A DNA stretch of 64,000 nucleotides from Meandrina meandrites. Taxonomy: Eukaryota; Cnidaria; Anthozoa; Scleractinia; Meandrinidae. The position numbers and the translations under genes were made by a program. A model generated the notes under the pieces. It searched no databases and was not told where the DNA came from. It saw nothing but the letters and a program-made list of their open reading frames with translations. The stretch covers positions 13,138,283-13,202,282 of the forward strand of contig OY855914.1 of NCBI GenBank assembly GCA_963693305.1, read 5' to 3'. Of the stretch, positions 20,188 through 31,254 are shown piece after piece. Each line of letters starts with the position of its first letter. Position 1 is the first letter of the stretch.

Positions 20188-20630
20188 CACTCTTTTTTTT
20201 TATAAGAACGTCTAATTTTGGGGACGACGCTGAGCGTTCTTATTTTTTTCACGATTTGAGGCTGAAAATGTTCTTAAGACGTTCTTAAGTTCCATACCAT
20301 AGTATTTCATTAAATCAATACGGACGACACCAGAAAACGTATCAAACAGCATTGTTCACCGAATGTGGTGTATGAAGTTGCTCTTGACATGCTTGCGCGG
20401 CCTGCTCCCTGTGATTTGGTGCCGCGGACAAATTTCTTTTAAAAGCATTCCTGTTGGACCACAGTTTTGCATTTATTTATACTGCTCATTTTACAAAAAT
20501 TAAAACAAATGGGCAAAATAAAGTTGTTCTCCGACTCTCAGCCTGGGGTATGTTCTTAGCATGTTCTTGAAATTTGGGCAAATCTCAGCCTCAACGTTCT
20601 TATAAAAAAGGTTCTTATAAAAAATTAGTG
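20188..20630 (-). mobile_element. CACTCTTTTT MITE, copy 2 of 4 (inverted)
   Basis: Flanked by TA at 20186-20187 and 20631-20632, and in the opposite orientation to the other copies. It sits in X1 at GCGTTA; X2 at about 21733 has GCGTTTTACAT without the insert. Contains the shared CGGCCTGCTCCCTGTGATTT and AATGAGCAGTATAAAT blocks (inverted here). Its last TIR is worn. Confidence 0.85.
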
Positions 20631-21183
20631 TACATAAAAACCTCTTAGCTGACATCCGTCGAGGTTGCCTTACGTTATAAGTTTGATAAGTTAGTTTTAT
20701 CTCTCACCTTTTGAATCCTATAAGGATTAACACAGACAAACCAAGTGAAAAGGAGCGTAAAAGACAGGGTGAACTTCATTTTAGAGGTACGTCTCGCTCT
20801 TCCACTTTCGTCTTAACTTGCTTGGTATCCGTTGTGCTTGTGAGTACAAAGAGCAATGCACGCTTCCTTTTATTGTTTTCTTGGCACGTGGGACTCAAAT
20901 GTACATCCGGCGAAGCTGGTGTGATCGATTAAGATTATTTGTGATTTTTACGTGTAAAGTTGCTCGTCTTTCGAAGTTTATTTAATTCTGTTCTCATTAT
21001 AATAAAACATTTTTTTGCTATTTTTATCTTTGTTGTTCATTTTTCAACGGCTGTTATAGTTCAATCCTTAAAATCATTTACAAGAAAAGAGCAAAGCTGT
21101 CGAAGGTGTGTCCGACACATCTGTTACGAGTTTTTCTAAACTTCGAGGAGTGTGTTAACACTGGGACAATTTTGGCTGGATTA

Positions 21184-23112
21184 ACCGAATAGACCAGTTG
21201 TTTGGGAAACTAACGTTTTGATTCTCGTGTATCTCACTGAGCAAACTAAAGAACTTTTTGGCATCTTGTTCCAGGATATTCCAAACAAAATTCACCGTGG
21301 TATATATATAAAACAATCGCATTTTATCAAAAAAAAGAAGGCTTCGGAACACCATTAAAGCTTAACAGAGTCAATTAAGTTCGATTGCAATTTACAATTT
21401 TTTTTATCATTTTAAGATTCTTATGTCATATTGCGAAATTTTTTTTAAGAAATCGATTTAAAGCATAACAGGAAAAAGGAATTCTGAGTGCTCCCAACAG
21501 GTGTCAAAGCTGTGACTTTGATTGGTACTTCGCTCTTGCACTGAATTCTATAGCTACAAGACTCATGGCGGCTAGGCTATTAAACTAAGTTCATGTGACA
21601 CACATTCTGCATACTGCTAGGAATCGCCAGGTTTAAAATATACCCTCTTCATGTCCATCAAATCGATTTAATATGGCTGATGTCTCACGGTTGTGATCAA
21701 TCTTGCGCCTTTTACATTAATATTACATTATGCGTTTTACATCCAGAAATAAATAAGGTAATTTGATGGATCTTTGTTTTCACAACGAAATGTGTATTTT
21801 TGGAAAAAATTGAAAAATAGAAAAATCCTTCAGTGATACGAAACTACGAACTCGATCAACCAAACTGGAGCGTAGACGGACTACATGCTGTGATGTCTTG
21901 CTGTGATTGTTTAAAAAACTATTTATAGCTAACTCCTGTTGCTTCGCGTTATTAAGTTTGATAGGTTTGTTTCATGTCTCGCCTAAAACCAAGTGAACTG
22001 GAGCACAAAAGAAAGAGTGAACTTCATTTTCGAGTTACGTCTCGCTCTTCTACTCTTGTCTTAACTTGCTGGGTATCCGTTGTGCTTTAAGTGAAAAGAG
22101 GAATGCACGCTTCTTTTTAATGTTTTCTTGGCATGTGGGACTCAAATGTACATCCGGCGAAGCTGCTGTGATCAAGATAAGTTTTGATCCGCTCGAAGAC
22201 TACCCTAACTACAAAAATGAAAGCTAACTGCAAACAAACCGAAGTGAAACTAACCGCAGGCACACTGGAGTGATTGGTTTCCAGTCTCCCAGCGGATTTC
22301 TGATTTTGGAGTACTGTATTAAGTCATGGCCGTGTTGGGTTGCATATAAAGCGCCCAGGCCCAACACTGTCTGTCACAAAAAGTGCTGTTGCGGCTTGGG
22401 CTCGCAGCAACAAAATTACTATTTCAATTGTAGGTTGTGGAAGAAGAAATAAGCATAAATAGGAATTCTACGATGTTCAGTAAGTTAGCAGAGCAGAAGA
22501 GAAGAGGAACGGCTGCCCGAGGCTTAAAAGGAAGAGCAACGTTAATACACTCTTTTTATTTTAAAAGAACCTTTTTTATAAGAACGTTGAGGCTGAGATT
22601 TGCTCAAATTTTAAGAACATGCTAAGAACATACCCCAAGCTGAGAGTCGGAGAACATCTTTATTTTGCCCATTTGTTTTAATTTTTTGTAAAATGAGCAG
22701 TATAAATAAATGCAAAACTGTGGTCCAACAGGAATGCTTTTAAAAGGAATTTGTACACGGAACCAGATCACAGGGAACAGGCCGCCCAAGCATGTCAAGA
22801 GCAACTTCATACACCACATTCGGTGAACAATGCTGTTTGATACGTTTCCTGGTTTCGTCCGAATTGATTTAATGAAATACTATAGCATGGAACTTAAGAA
22901 CGTCTTAAGAACATTTTCAGCTTCAAATCGTGAAAAAAATAAGAACGCTCAGCGTCGGCCCCAAAATTAGACGTTCTTATAAAAAAAGAGTGTACAGAGC
23001 GTCTACGTTCCACAAATAACTATTTTATTTTGTTCTCATTGCTATAAAACATTTTTTGTTGTATTGTGTTTATTGTTGATTTTATAACGGGTGCTATAGT
23101 TAAATCCTTAAA
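21184..23112. repeat. Duplicated segment X2
   Basis: Direct copy of X1. It lacks the CAGTGG element and MITE copy 2, so it serves as the empty site for both, but has its own MITE copy 3 at 22548-22992. Insert-free X2 is about 1.5 kb. No supported gene inside. Confidence 0.8.
22548..22992 (+). mobile_element. CACTCTTTTT MITE, copy 3 of 4
   Basis: 445 bp between TA dinucleotides (22546-22547, 22993-22994), ends CACTCTTTTTATT and AAAAAAAGAGTG. Closely similar to copy 4, with TTGAGGCTGAGATTTGC, GGACCACAGTTTTGC-type (inverse) and TGTCAAGAGCAACTTCATAC in order. Confidence 0.88.
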
Positions 23113-23399
23113 ATACAATAGGTTCTATGAATAGAAAGCAACAGCCGACTAAAATTGAAACCAGACGAAACAAAGCCACAGCTGTTTAACCCTTGGCTAG
23201 ATAAAAAAGGAAAAGTAAGGAAATGCAGTGTAAACAGCTCGTCTTATGTTTAGCGAGTTAAAAATTCAAGCTGTTAAGGAATTATCTCGCCTTCATGACC
23301 GGAAATTCACGCAAAGTTATACCACCTCGTGAGATGGTATATTAATTGTCCTGGTAAAAGCCGCAGCCAATTGCATTGCGCGTTGCGACAGACGCCTAC

Positions 23400-23520
23400 C
23401 AAATACCGTATTTTCTCAATTAAACGTCCCCGGCATTTATTTCAAAATTGGCGTTGTGGACCCGGCGTTAATTAGAAGCCGGCGTTCATTTATGAAATGT
23501 AATTTTCTGAGTCTTTGAGG
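23400..23520. repeat. Short repeat with GGCGTT motifs
   Basis: ACCGTATTTTCTC then AAACGTCCCCGGCATTTA, CCCGGCGTTAATTAG and GCCGGCGTTCATTTA looks like one end of a MITE; the partner end was not found. Confidence 0.35.
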
Positions 23521-23705
23521 ATGATTATTACCAAAAGATAAGTGAAGATAAATGAGAAGATGATAAACGTCGGACACATCCCAATCAAAGGTCTCTTCCA
23601 GACTACAACTATTTCGCATGATGAACTACATGTATGAGCAACAGAATAAGCAGAAAAGATGAAAATATTTTGGTGGTGTTCCAAAAATAACTTTTATTTC
23701 TTCTA

Positions 23706-23895
23706 CAGTCAACTTTCTCTAAGACGGACACCGTTGGGACCGGATCCAGCTGTACCTCTTATAGAGGTGTCCGTCTTATAGCAAGTTTAGTTACAGTAAA
23801 ATGGCTGAACAACGGCAGGAACGGGACCAGCACTAGGTGTCCGTTTTAAAGAGGTGTCCGTCTTATTAAGGTGTCCGTTAAGAGAGAGTTGACTG
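23706..23895. mobile_element. 190-bp CAGTCAACT MITE, TA target duplication
   Basis: Ends CAGTCAACTTTCTCTAAGAC and GTTAAGAGAGAGTTGACTG are inverted repeats, flanked by TA (23704-23705, 23896-23897). GGTGTCCGT recurs four times inside. Tc1/mariner-like by TIR and target (inference). Confidence 0.88.
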
Positions 23896-24127
23896 TATCC
23901 CTTCTTTTAACCTCTAAAAATTACACTCAAATCGCTGCCCCTACTCCGCAATACAACTAGGGATAGTTAACACTACATCTGCCCCCGCTGTTATCCTTTT
24001 TTTCCCAGCGCATCCGTTACTGCAGTCAATTATTTCGCTCGATATTTTGGCTATTCTACTTTCTTAATTGATGGAAAATCAGTTTTCGGTTTCGAACAGT
24101 CTAGCTCACAAGTATCACTTGTTTCTG

Positions 24128-26025
24128 CACAGGTAGACCAAGCATGATATGTGCATATGTTAAAATGGCGGTCTTTATATAAGAATTTGTATGGGTTTTT
24201 AAACGGGGAACTTTTGAACAATAAAAAAAAGGCGAAATTGCTAAATAAAGTCGATGAAACATAACATGGTGTTGTTTGCTAACGTTACAGCGTGTTTGCA
24301 AGCAATTTGGAGCTATTTTACGTCTATTTACTATTAGCTACTATTACCGTGTATAATAATATGACAAGGTAGGACACTTCAGTCGCTTCTAGCGTTCGAC
24401 ACGTGTTGAAATAATCTGAAATTTCACCCACAAAAATAGTTTTGGCTGTCATTCGGATCCGCATGTGAATGAAACAATGACACACGAAAGTTTTTCTGAA
24501 AACGTCTTGCTCATACCTCGCACATCCAGGCAACTAGTCGCTTCTGAAAATCAAAAATCTGTTCAAAATAGCCGCCATATAGACCCTGTCGCTCACGACA
24601 GTAACAAAATAGCCCGAAATAGACTGGACACCAGTCAAATTAAACCCCAGCGGAGAGGGACACGCTATTTTTGCTCGCGCTTCAATTGATTTCCACTACC
24701 ACACGGTGAGGACAAAATTGACGTCTCGAATCGTCCACGTGTGACAACAGGCACACGAGACGTGGAATCGCGTGTCTGAAGATAATGCTTTCAAAACTAA
24801 AACGCTCTCTTGCCAGAATTAAGAAGAAGCCATTAATGCTACGAGCCAGGAAGTAACTTAACTATTTCCTGCTATGTTTCAATCCGAGCGTCGCACTTTT
24901 TCATATGAAAAAAGGGGTTATCGAAGCGTATCAAAGCACTACGCTGCTTACTAATTTGTAAATTGCATAAATTTTCCAATCTTATTATTATTTTTTATTA
25001 TTATTATGTAAGACTAAAAATTACGCGCTCACATTTTTGAATGCATGGTCAATAAGTTTCAGAAAAACGGTAAATGTATAAACACTGACTGACACAGTTA
25101 AATGGTTTCAGAGTTAGTGAAAAACAAGAATACATAAACGAAAAGTAGCTTTAAGTAAACAAATTTATTTTAATTATCATCAATGTTATTATATATTATT
25201 GTCAAAATATTTAGACTTCAAGTGTATTCGATTCGGCTTCGCGTGTAAACGGAGGTAAAATGTCAAAAATTCGTCGGCAGACAAAATCCAAATACAGAAA
25301 GTTTTAATCCATATGATATGCGCACCTGGTCATTTAGAAATACATGTAGGACACGCGGTTCTACTTACTCTTGCAGACACTGCATGCTGTCAAACATTTT
25401 GTCACGCGTGGACGATGTGACGACTGAGCCGTCAATTTTGTCGTCACCGTGTGGTAGTGGAAATAAATTGAAGCGCGAGCAAAAATAGCGTGTCCCTCTC
25501 CGCTGGGGTTTAATTTGACTTGTGTCCAGTCTATTTCGGGCTATTTTGTTACTGTCGTGAGCGACACGGCCTATATGGCGGCTATTTTGAACAGATTTTG
25601 ATTTTCAGAAGCGACTAGTTGCCTGGATATGCGAGGTATGAGCAAGACGTTTTCAGAAAAGCATTCGTGTGTCATTATTTCATTCACATGCGGATCCGAA
25701 TGACAGCCAAAACTATTTTTGTGGGTGAAATTTGAGCTTATTTCAGCACGTGTCGAACGCTAGAAGCGACTGAAGTGTCCTACCTTGTCATATTATTATA
25801 CACGGTAATAGTAGCTAATAGTAAATAGACGTAAAATAGCTCCAAATTGCTCGCAAATACGCTGCAACGTTAGCAAACGACACCATGTTGTTTCATCGAC
25901 TTTATTTAGCAATTTCGCCTTTATTTATTGTTCAAAAGTTCCCCGTTAAAAAACCCATACAAATTCTTATATAAAGACCGCCATTTTAATATATGCAAAT
26001 ATCATACTTGGTCTATCTACCTGTG
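24128..26025. mobile_element. 1.9-kb long-armed inverted-repeat element
   Basis: Arms of about 600 bp (24128-24725 and 25427-26025) are near-exact reverse complements around a 0.7-kb middle. Tips are CACAGGTAGACCAAGCATGA. TTTCTG flanks the left tip directly (24122-24127) and recurs one base beyond the right tip (26027-26032). The middle holds a TTA/TTAT-rich stretch and no transposase. A rearranged relative is at 30202-31203. Confidence 0.88.
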
Positions 26026-27705
26026 ATTTCTGGCCTTCTCTTTTTCAAGATCATGGGACGAGGACGTGCCATTTAAAACAAACTTTCTCTATGAATTGTT
26101 GATAAGTAAAACAAAGCCAAATTATGCAAAAATTCTGAAGGATTAATAATCACGTAAATTTAATTACACGAACGCGTCCCCAACTTCCTGAGATCATTTT
26201 GCTTTTTTTGCTGTAATGAGTGATCTCAGCAAGAATAAACTTTGGTAATAGCCACACGTTTTAAAACTAACCAATTGAGACAAGTTGTTTCCAGTTTTTT
26301 TGTTTCAATATATTACGGCTGGGAGCTCAAAGAACAATGACCAATTTGACAGCTGAGCTCGAAACGGACGCCAAAAGATTCCTCACCTCTGTCAATGTAA
26401 ACGCCTGCCGTGAGTTTTGATTATCTCAAGAACTCTTTTGAATTCTCTTTCCTTCTTGACAATTCTCAGTTACAAATTTTACTCAAATGCCTGAAGACTG
26501 ATCGGGTCTTTTATCTTAATTTATTTCTACCACTTGAGTTTTTTTATTTTATCAGTATGATGTTCCGGCTAAAAGCTGAAAGCACTGGATCGACAGCTGG
26601 CTAGCTAGTACTTGCATGTCTCAACTGAAAACTTTCTTACTTCTGCCTGCGTTATCTTCTAAAAAGTTTCCTTCTATAACTCTTTTTGAACTTATCACAG
26701 CTGCTAACTTTATACCTTGGTTGTGGCCTGAGTTTTTCAAACCCCTCGTGTAAAGTGTGATTTTTGTCTGAGAAATCTCGATTTCGGATTGAGTCTGTCA
26801 ATCCTGCGAGCGAACGAGAGCTGCTCGCAGCACACTAACACGAGAAATTCTTGTTTTTGGTCTTATCACATATGGGGCAAAATTACTGAACGCTGATTGG
26901 TTGAGAGAGAGTGCATTTTATCTTAATCACGAGGGCACTTTTTGGTAATCAAGAGGGCATGATTACTTGATCCTGATTGGCTGAGCGCGCGTCGTCTGCA
27001 CTGAGTTGGTTTCCCGCTTGAAACGAGTTTGAAAAAAGTTCAGAACAGTGTTCAGAACACAATGCTTTCGAGTTTGATATAATTGCGGTTATTTCATCAA
27101 ATGTGAAAGAAAATCGGCAGGCAGAAATGAGTGGTGCCTTGGTGGAATAGAAAGAGGACTTTTCAATTCAAATTCGTTTGTCACAGCCCGAAAAAACTTC
27201 TGAACGGTTGGCGCTGCACGAAGAACAGAAATTCATGGCGGCTGCGATTACTGAAAGATAAGCTTAATACTTCTTCGTTTTGCTTTGGTTCGCCTTAGAA
27301 ACAAAGCCTGGAAATGGCATAAATTTTGTTGGTACTTACAGTTTCCGCTGTTAAAAGGAGAATGTTGAGTTCAAGAAGTTATTAAAGCTCGTCCGGACAC
27401 TTTGTTTATGACTTTCTTCGATGCAGCATTTCCGCGCGGTAAGAAGCCTCGGAAACAAAGGTAACTAAAATTTAAACTGCTTTCATTTTTATCTGTGAAG
27501 GGACTATTATGAGTCAATTGTACATGCTGTGTTATGCTTACTTTTACTGTAAATTTTTCCGTTAATCGACATAAGTTGATTATTTAGGTGGTCATTTTGC
27601 TACGAGCGAATATTCTTGCGAACTGGTTTACGCCATGGCGGATCTCGTTTAAGCTTTCTTATGCAAAAAATTGTTCCCTTTATGTGATAAACACGTAATG
27701 GCAAT
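26026..27705. other. Noncoding stretch, no gene recognised
   Basis: Two similar blocks, CTGATTGGTTGAGAGAG with ATCACGAGGGCACTTTTTGG and CTGATTGGCTGAGCGCG with ATCAAGAGGGCATG, lie about 100 bp apart near 26,900-27,000, suggesting worn repeat ends. ATTCATGGCGGCTGCGATT at about 27,232 is a YY1-like site. Confidence 0.35.
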
Positions 27706-27777
27706 GTGCCCTCGTGCAATTAAGGATTAATTTCACTTGCATTTTCAAAGTTTTCCAAATTGCCCTGGTCGCTTCCT

Positions 27778-27809
<32 letters not shown>

Positions 27810-27842
27810 GCGCGTGAAATTAATCCTTAATTGCCCTCGGGC
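27706..27842. repeat. Foldback repeat
   Basis: GCAATTAAGGATTAATTTCAC at the left pairs with GTGAAATTAATCCTTAATTG at the right; the pairing continues through TGCATTTTCAAAGTTTTCC-type sequence to a GGGCAATT loop. Likely a small foldback MITE. Confidence 0.8.
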
Positions 27843-28330
27843 CCATGCGATTACATATACATATCAATTGCGTAAGTTTCGGCTTCTAGACCTTGTGAAA
27901 TCAATAGAGCTCGAAGGAAACTGCAGCAACCCAACTGCAATCAACGCTTGCAAGCGTCGTCGGATGACTTGTTGTCATTTGTGCATGTGTTCACGCTTTG
28001 GTTTGTCATCATCACCCAATCATCGTTTATCTTGCGTCATCATTGACCAATCACCGTACAGGAAATTTATCACACCTACCGATACTACTTGCGGGCCCAC
28101 TTTGGTTTCTGGTATATTATATACATACGCGAGGACTACAATGATGCCTCCTCCAGAGGCCAAAACCCTGCGGGGGCAATAATGCATAACGCTCTAGACA
28201 TATGTACGCGTTGCGGTCCTATGTGTTAGGTCAAAGCGTTGGTATCCTCTATTTTCCAATTACCCATAATACACATTGTTTGCCCCCTCGAATTTTGCAT
28301 AAACTATTGTTTTGCGAATATGCAGTCCTC

Positions 28331-28518
28331 CTTTAAAGTGCCTATGAAATGAAAAACAAGTTAAACTCATATGAAAGGCCTTTCAAAGTGAAGAAAGTGG
28401 TGTTTTCCTTTTTCTGATATTTCTGAAGATATCAGAAAAAGGAAAACAGCACCTTTCTTCATTTTGAAAGGCCTTTTAAATGAGTTTAACTTGTTTTTCA
28501 TTTCATAGTTACTTTAAG
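28331..28518. mobile_element. 188-bp foldback MITE
   Basis: Almost the whole element is one hairpin: CTTTAAAGTGCCTATGAAAT, AAACAAGTTAAACTCAT, GAAAGGCCTTTCAAA, CCTTTTTCTGATAT pair with their inverses across a short loop at about 28421. Noncoding. Confidence 0.88.
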
Positions 28519-29560
28519 CACTACACTGAACAAACTCACGGCAATATAAAATGGCATCGTTATCCTCTTATAGTTTTGTTTACGAAAGAGTCGTCGTCAA
28601 AATATTTCGTGGTTAGGTACTCCCGTCTCATTTTTCTGGCCCATGACTGATTCTAAAACTGAAATTGATGTCGCTGCACTTTATTGGGTTCCTCACGAAC
28701 ACGCGTATGCATACACAACTAGCGTTTCAATCAATCCCCAAACCACCCATCCTTCCCTCCCTGGAATACCCCGGGAATTTGACTTGAGATAAGCTCCGTA
28801 TAGTGGGACATTAGACGCATGCAAACCTTGGCCCACCAGGTCGGGCATTTGATTATTGAACAAACGTTAGTCAGCAGTTTCGAACTAAAGGATTTCGTAA
28901 TCAAGAACACTGCTTCAATATTTCCAAAGATATTTAAATCAAGATGGCCGCTCAAAAAATGAGAAGTGCCATATGTTTTCACTGTACTTGCTAAGTGGAG
29001 ATGTTCAGAGGTCTAAGAGTGACAATGGCATCAAGAACCACCGAATGTTGTCATGAATGTGGATTTCAACAGGATTGAAAACAACTTCAATTTTTGCCCT
29101 TCATGTGGGACATAGTCATCAAAATTATAAGCGCCGCGACGCTAAATTGGGAATTTATAAATGAACTCCCCACCTTTGTTACGGCGCTCGGTATAAAGAG
29201 ATATCAAAACCACATCGCTTGAGAAATAAGACCACTACCAGACAATGAGAAACTGTGTTCATGTTACCTCTTGTATTTCATTCGAAATAATTTTATATTA
29301 AATTGTGCATACCTAGTACACGTGTACGCGCCTCAATTAATTCTCCCTATGTTAGCTTATATTCTTCTCAGTGTTGTACTGGTAGTGGAAATAAGCGCCG
29401 CTTCTAAGTAAGCACCGCACCTTCAGCCTTTGACAGGGAAAATTAAATAAGCGCTGCGGCGCTTAATCGATCATTTACGGTACGGGAAATATAAACATGA
29501 TTTGATTTGATTTTCTTATTGTTCTTCGAATTTAAATTTAGTTGTTACTTCCATTTCAAC
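28519..29560. other. Noncoding stretch
   Basis: No gene. AATTATAAGCGCCGCGACGC (about 29125) and AAATAAGCGCTGCGGCGCTT (about 29445) suggest a worn element with GCGCCGC motifs at both ends. Confidence 0.35.
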
Positions 29561-29565
29561 GGCCA

Positions 29566-29612
29566 CTTCTTAATTCTGAAGATGTATGTAGAAGCATACG
29601 AAACGCCAAGTA
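29566..29612 (+). ncRNA. Decayed hammerhead-like motif, PLE 3' end remnant
   Basis: CTGAAGA at 29576-29582, a perfect stem II GTATG (29584-29588) with CATAC (29595-29599), then GAAAC (29600-29604), with ACTT/AAGT able to close stem I. The core has CTGAAGA in place of CTGATGA and no GTC cleavage triplet, so it should be inactive. No adjoining PLE protein is recognisable. Confidence 0.55.
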
Positions 29613-30201
29613 AAGAGGTATAACTTTTTCCGACGATATGTTTGTTCGTAATGTTTATCACCGCAGTTTGCGTGTTATTTCTAGTTAAGCTACGATGGCC
29701 AACGAAAAAGAATATTTACGATATGATTTGCAAAGTTTTGGCTTTCTCCAGCTTCTGAGGTAGAGAGTGGTCGAATTTGCCGAGTAGCCGAGCCTTCCAA
29801 GTGCAACTCACGCTATGATTGGGCGGCGTTACTACAAATGAACCAACATTTCGCCAATTTAAAGCAACCAAACACTAAAAGAATCCATTATTAAGTAAAC
29901 TTTAGAAGAAATTTTGCTTTCTGAGCCTTCAAGCGCGAACTATAGCAGAAACTACGAAGATTTCCAAAGGCTTCACGGAAACGTTTCCAAATGAACGCGC
30001 ACGGAATGGAAGGAATGGATCGAGCTCTGATTTTTTGTGACGTCATATTTTTTTGACGGCTTTGCTATCGAAGAGACTAATGTTAATCGAAGACCGAACA
30101 ACGTAAAGTTTGAGAGTTTGATATTGTGTTCACACTAGGCCGAAACATGATAACCAGCCGGTTCGTTGCGCGAATCATGATCGAAACATGTTTACTCTGA
30201 C

Positions 30202-31203
30202 CACAGGTAGCCCAAGCATGATAAACCATCTGAATGCAATGGTCACACAGCACACTTCCGCGGTTTGGCCAGAACCGTGCATGTACCAAGCATGATATTT
30301 GCATGTATTGAAAAGGGGTCAATTTTGTCCTCACCATGTGGTGGTGGAAACAAATTAAAGCGCGAGCAAAAATAACGTGCCAATCTCCGTTGGGGTTTAA
30401 TTTGACTGGTGTCCAGTCTATTTCGAGCTATTTTGTTACTGTTGTTGAGCGACACGGCCTATATGGCGGCTATTTTGAACAGATTTTGGATATTCAGAAG
30501 TGGCTAGTTGCTGGAGCAAGCGAGGTATGAGCAAGTTGTTTTCAGAAATACATTCGTGTGTCATTATTTCTTTCACATGTGTATCCGAATGATAGCCAAA
30601 AGTATTTTTTTGGAAGAATTTCGAGCCTATTTCAACATGTGCCGAACGCTAGAAGCGACCGAAGTCTCCTACTTTGTCATATTATCAAACCCGGTAATAC
30701 AGTAAAAACCCGCAAGTAAGAACCTGAATATTAGGAACCTGTTAGCCTCAAATTTGTCATGTATACAAGAACCTATTTAGCCTAGAAAATGAAAAACAGG
30801 TTCTTATTTTCAAAAATCATCATTTAGTGATGCAGAGCTGGGTGAGAATCTGATTACCATTTTATCTTGTAGCTGGATTTTATTTGTTGTTACACAGAAA
30901 TAAGAACCTATTTAAGAACCTAGATAGCCTAAAATTGTGTTAACTACCATTTAGACAAGAACCTGTTTAGGCTAACTCTAAAAAAAATGTAGGTTCTTAC
31001 TTGCGGGTTTTTACTGTAGCTCCAAATTGCTTGCAAACATGTTGTAACGTTAGAAAACAACACCATGTTATGTTTCATCGACTTTGTTTAGTAATTTGGC
31101 TTTTATTTATTGCTCAAAAGTTCCCCATTTAAAAATCCATACAAATTCTTATATAAAGACCGCTATTTTAATATATGCAAATATCATGCTTGGGCTACCT
31201 GTG
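30202..31203. mobile_element. Relative of the CACAGGTAG element, rearranged
   Basis: Tips CACAGGTAGCCCAAGCATGA are inverted at both ends. The right arm matches 25427-26025 of the full-length relative. The left arm is reduced to about 100 bp, in which the AGCATGAT motif occurs twice. A separate MITE (30700-31016) is nested in the right arm. Confidence 0.82.
30700..31016. mobile_element. 317-bp CAGTAAAAACCCGC MITE nested in the above
   Basis: Ends CAGTAAAAACCCGCAAGTAA and TTACTTGCGGGTTTTTACTG are perfect inverted repeats flanked by TA. AAGAACCT and AGGTTCTT repeat many times inside. The related arm at about 25,800-25,845 lacks this insert. Tc1/mariner-like TIR and target. Confidence 0.9.
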
Positions 31204-31254
31204 GTTCAAAATGGCGGGCATGCGGAAAGGATGAGAGTGCCCAGGAGCAATAGT

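Larger units (their letters stand above)
15225..21075. repeat. Duplicated segment X1 (interrupted)
   Basis: Without its insertions (15655-19883 and 20188-20630) X1 is about 1.2 kb and matches X2 (21184-23112) in the same order. Shared blocks: GAATAGACCAG, GCATTTTATCAAAAAAGAAGG, ATGGCGGCTAGG, GTGACACACATTCT, CTCATGTCCATCAAAT, ACGTCTCGCTCTTC, TTAACTTGCT, GGTATCCGTTGTGCTT, ATGTACATCCGGCGAAGCTG, GTTCTCATT and ATAGTT.AATCCTTAAAAT. It is a direct segmental duplication. No conserved frame is visible, so it is probably an old repeat rather than a gene pair. Confidence 0.8.
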
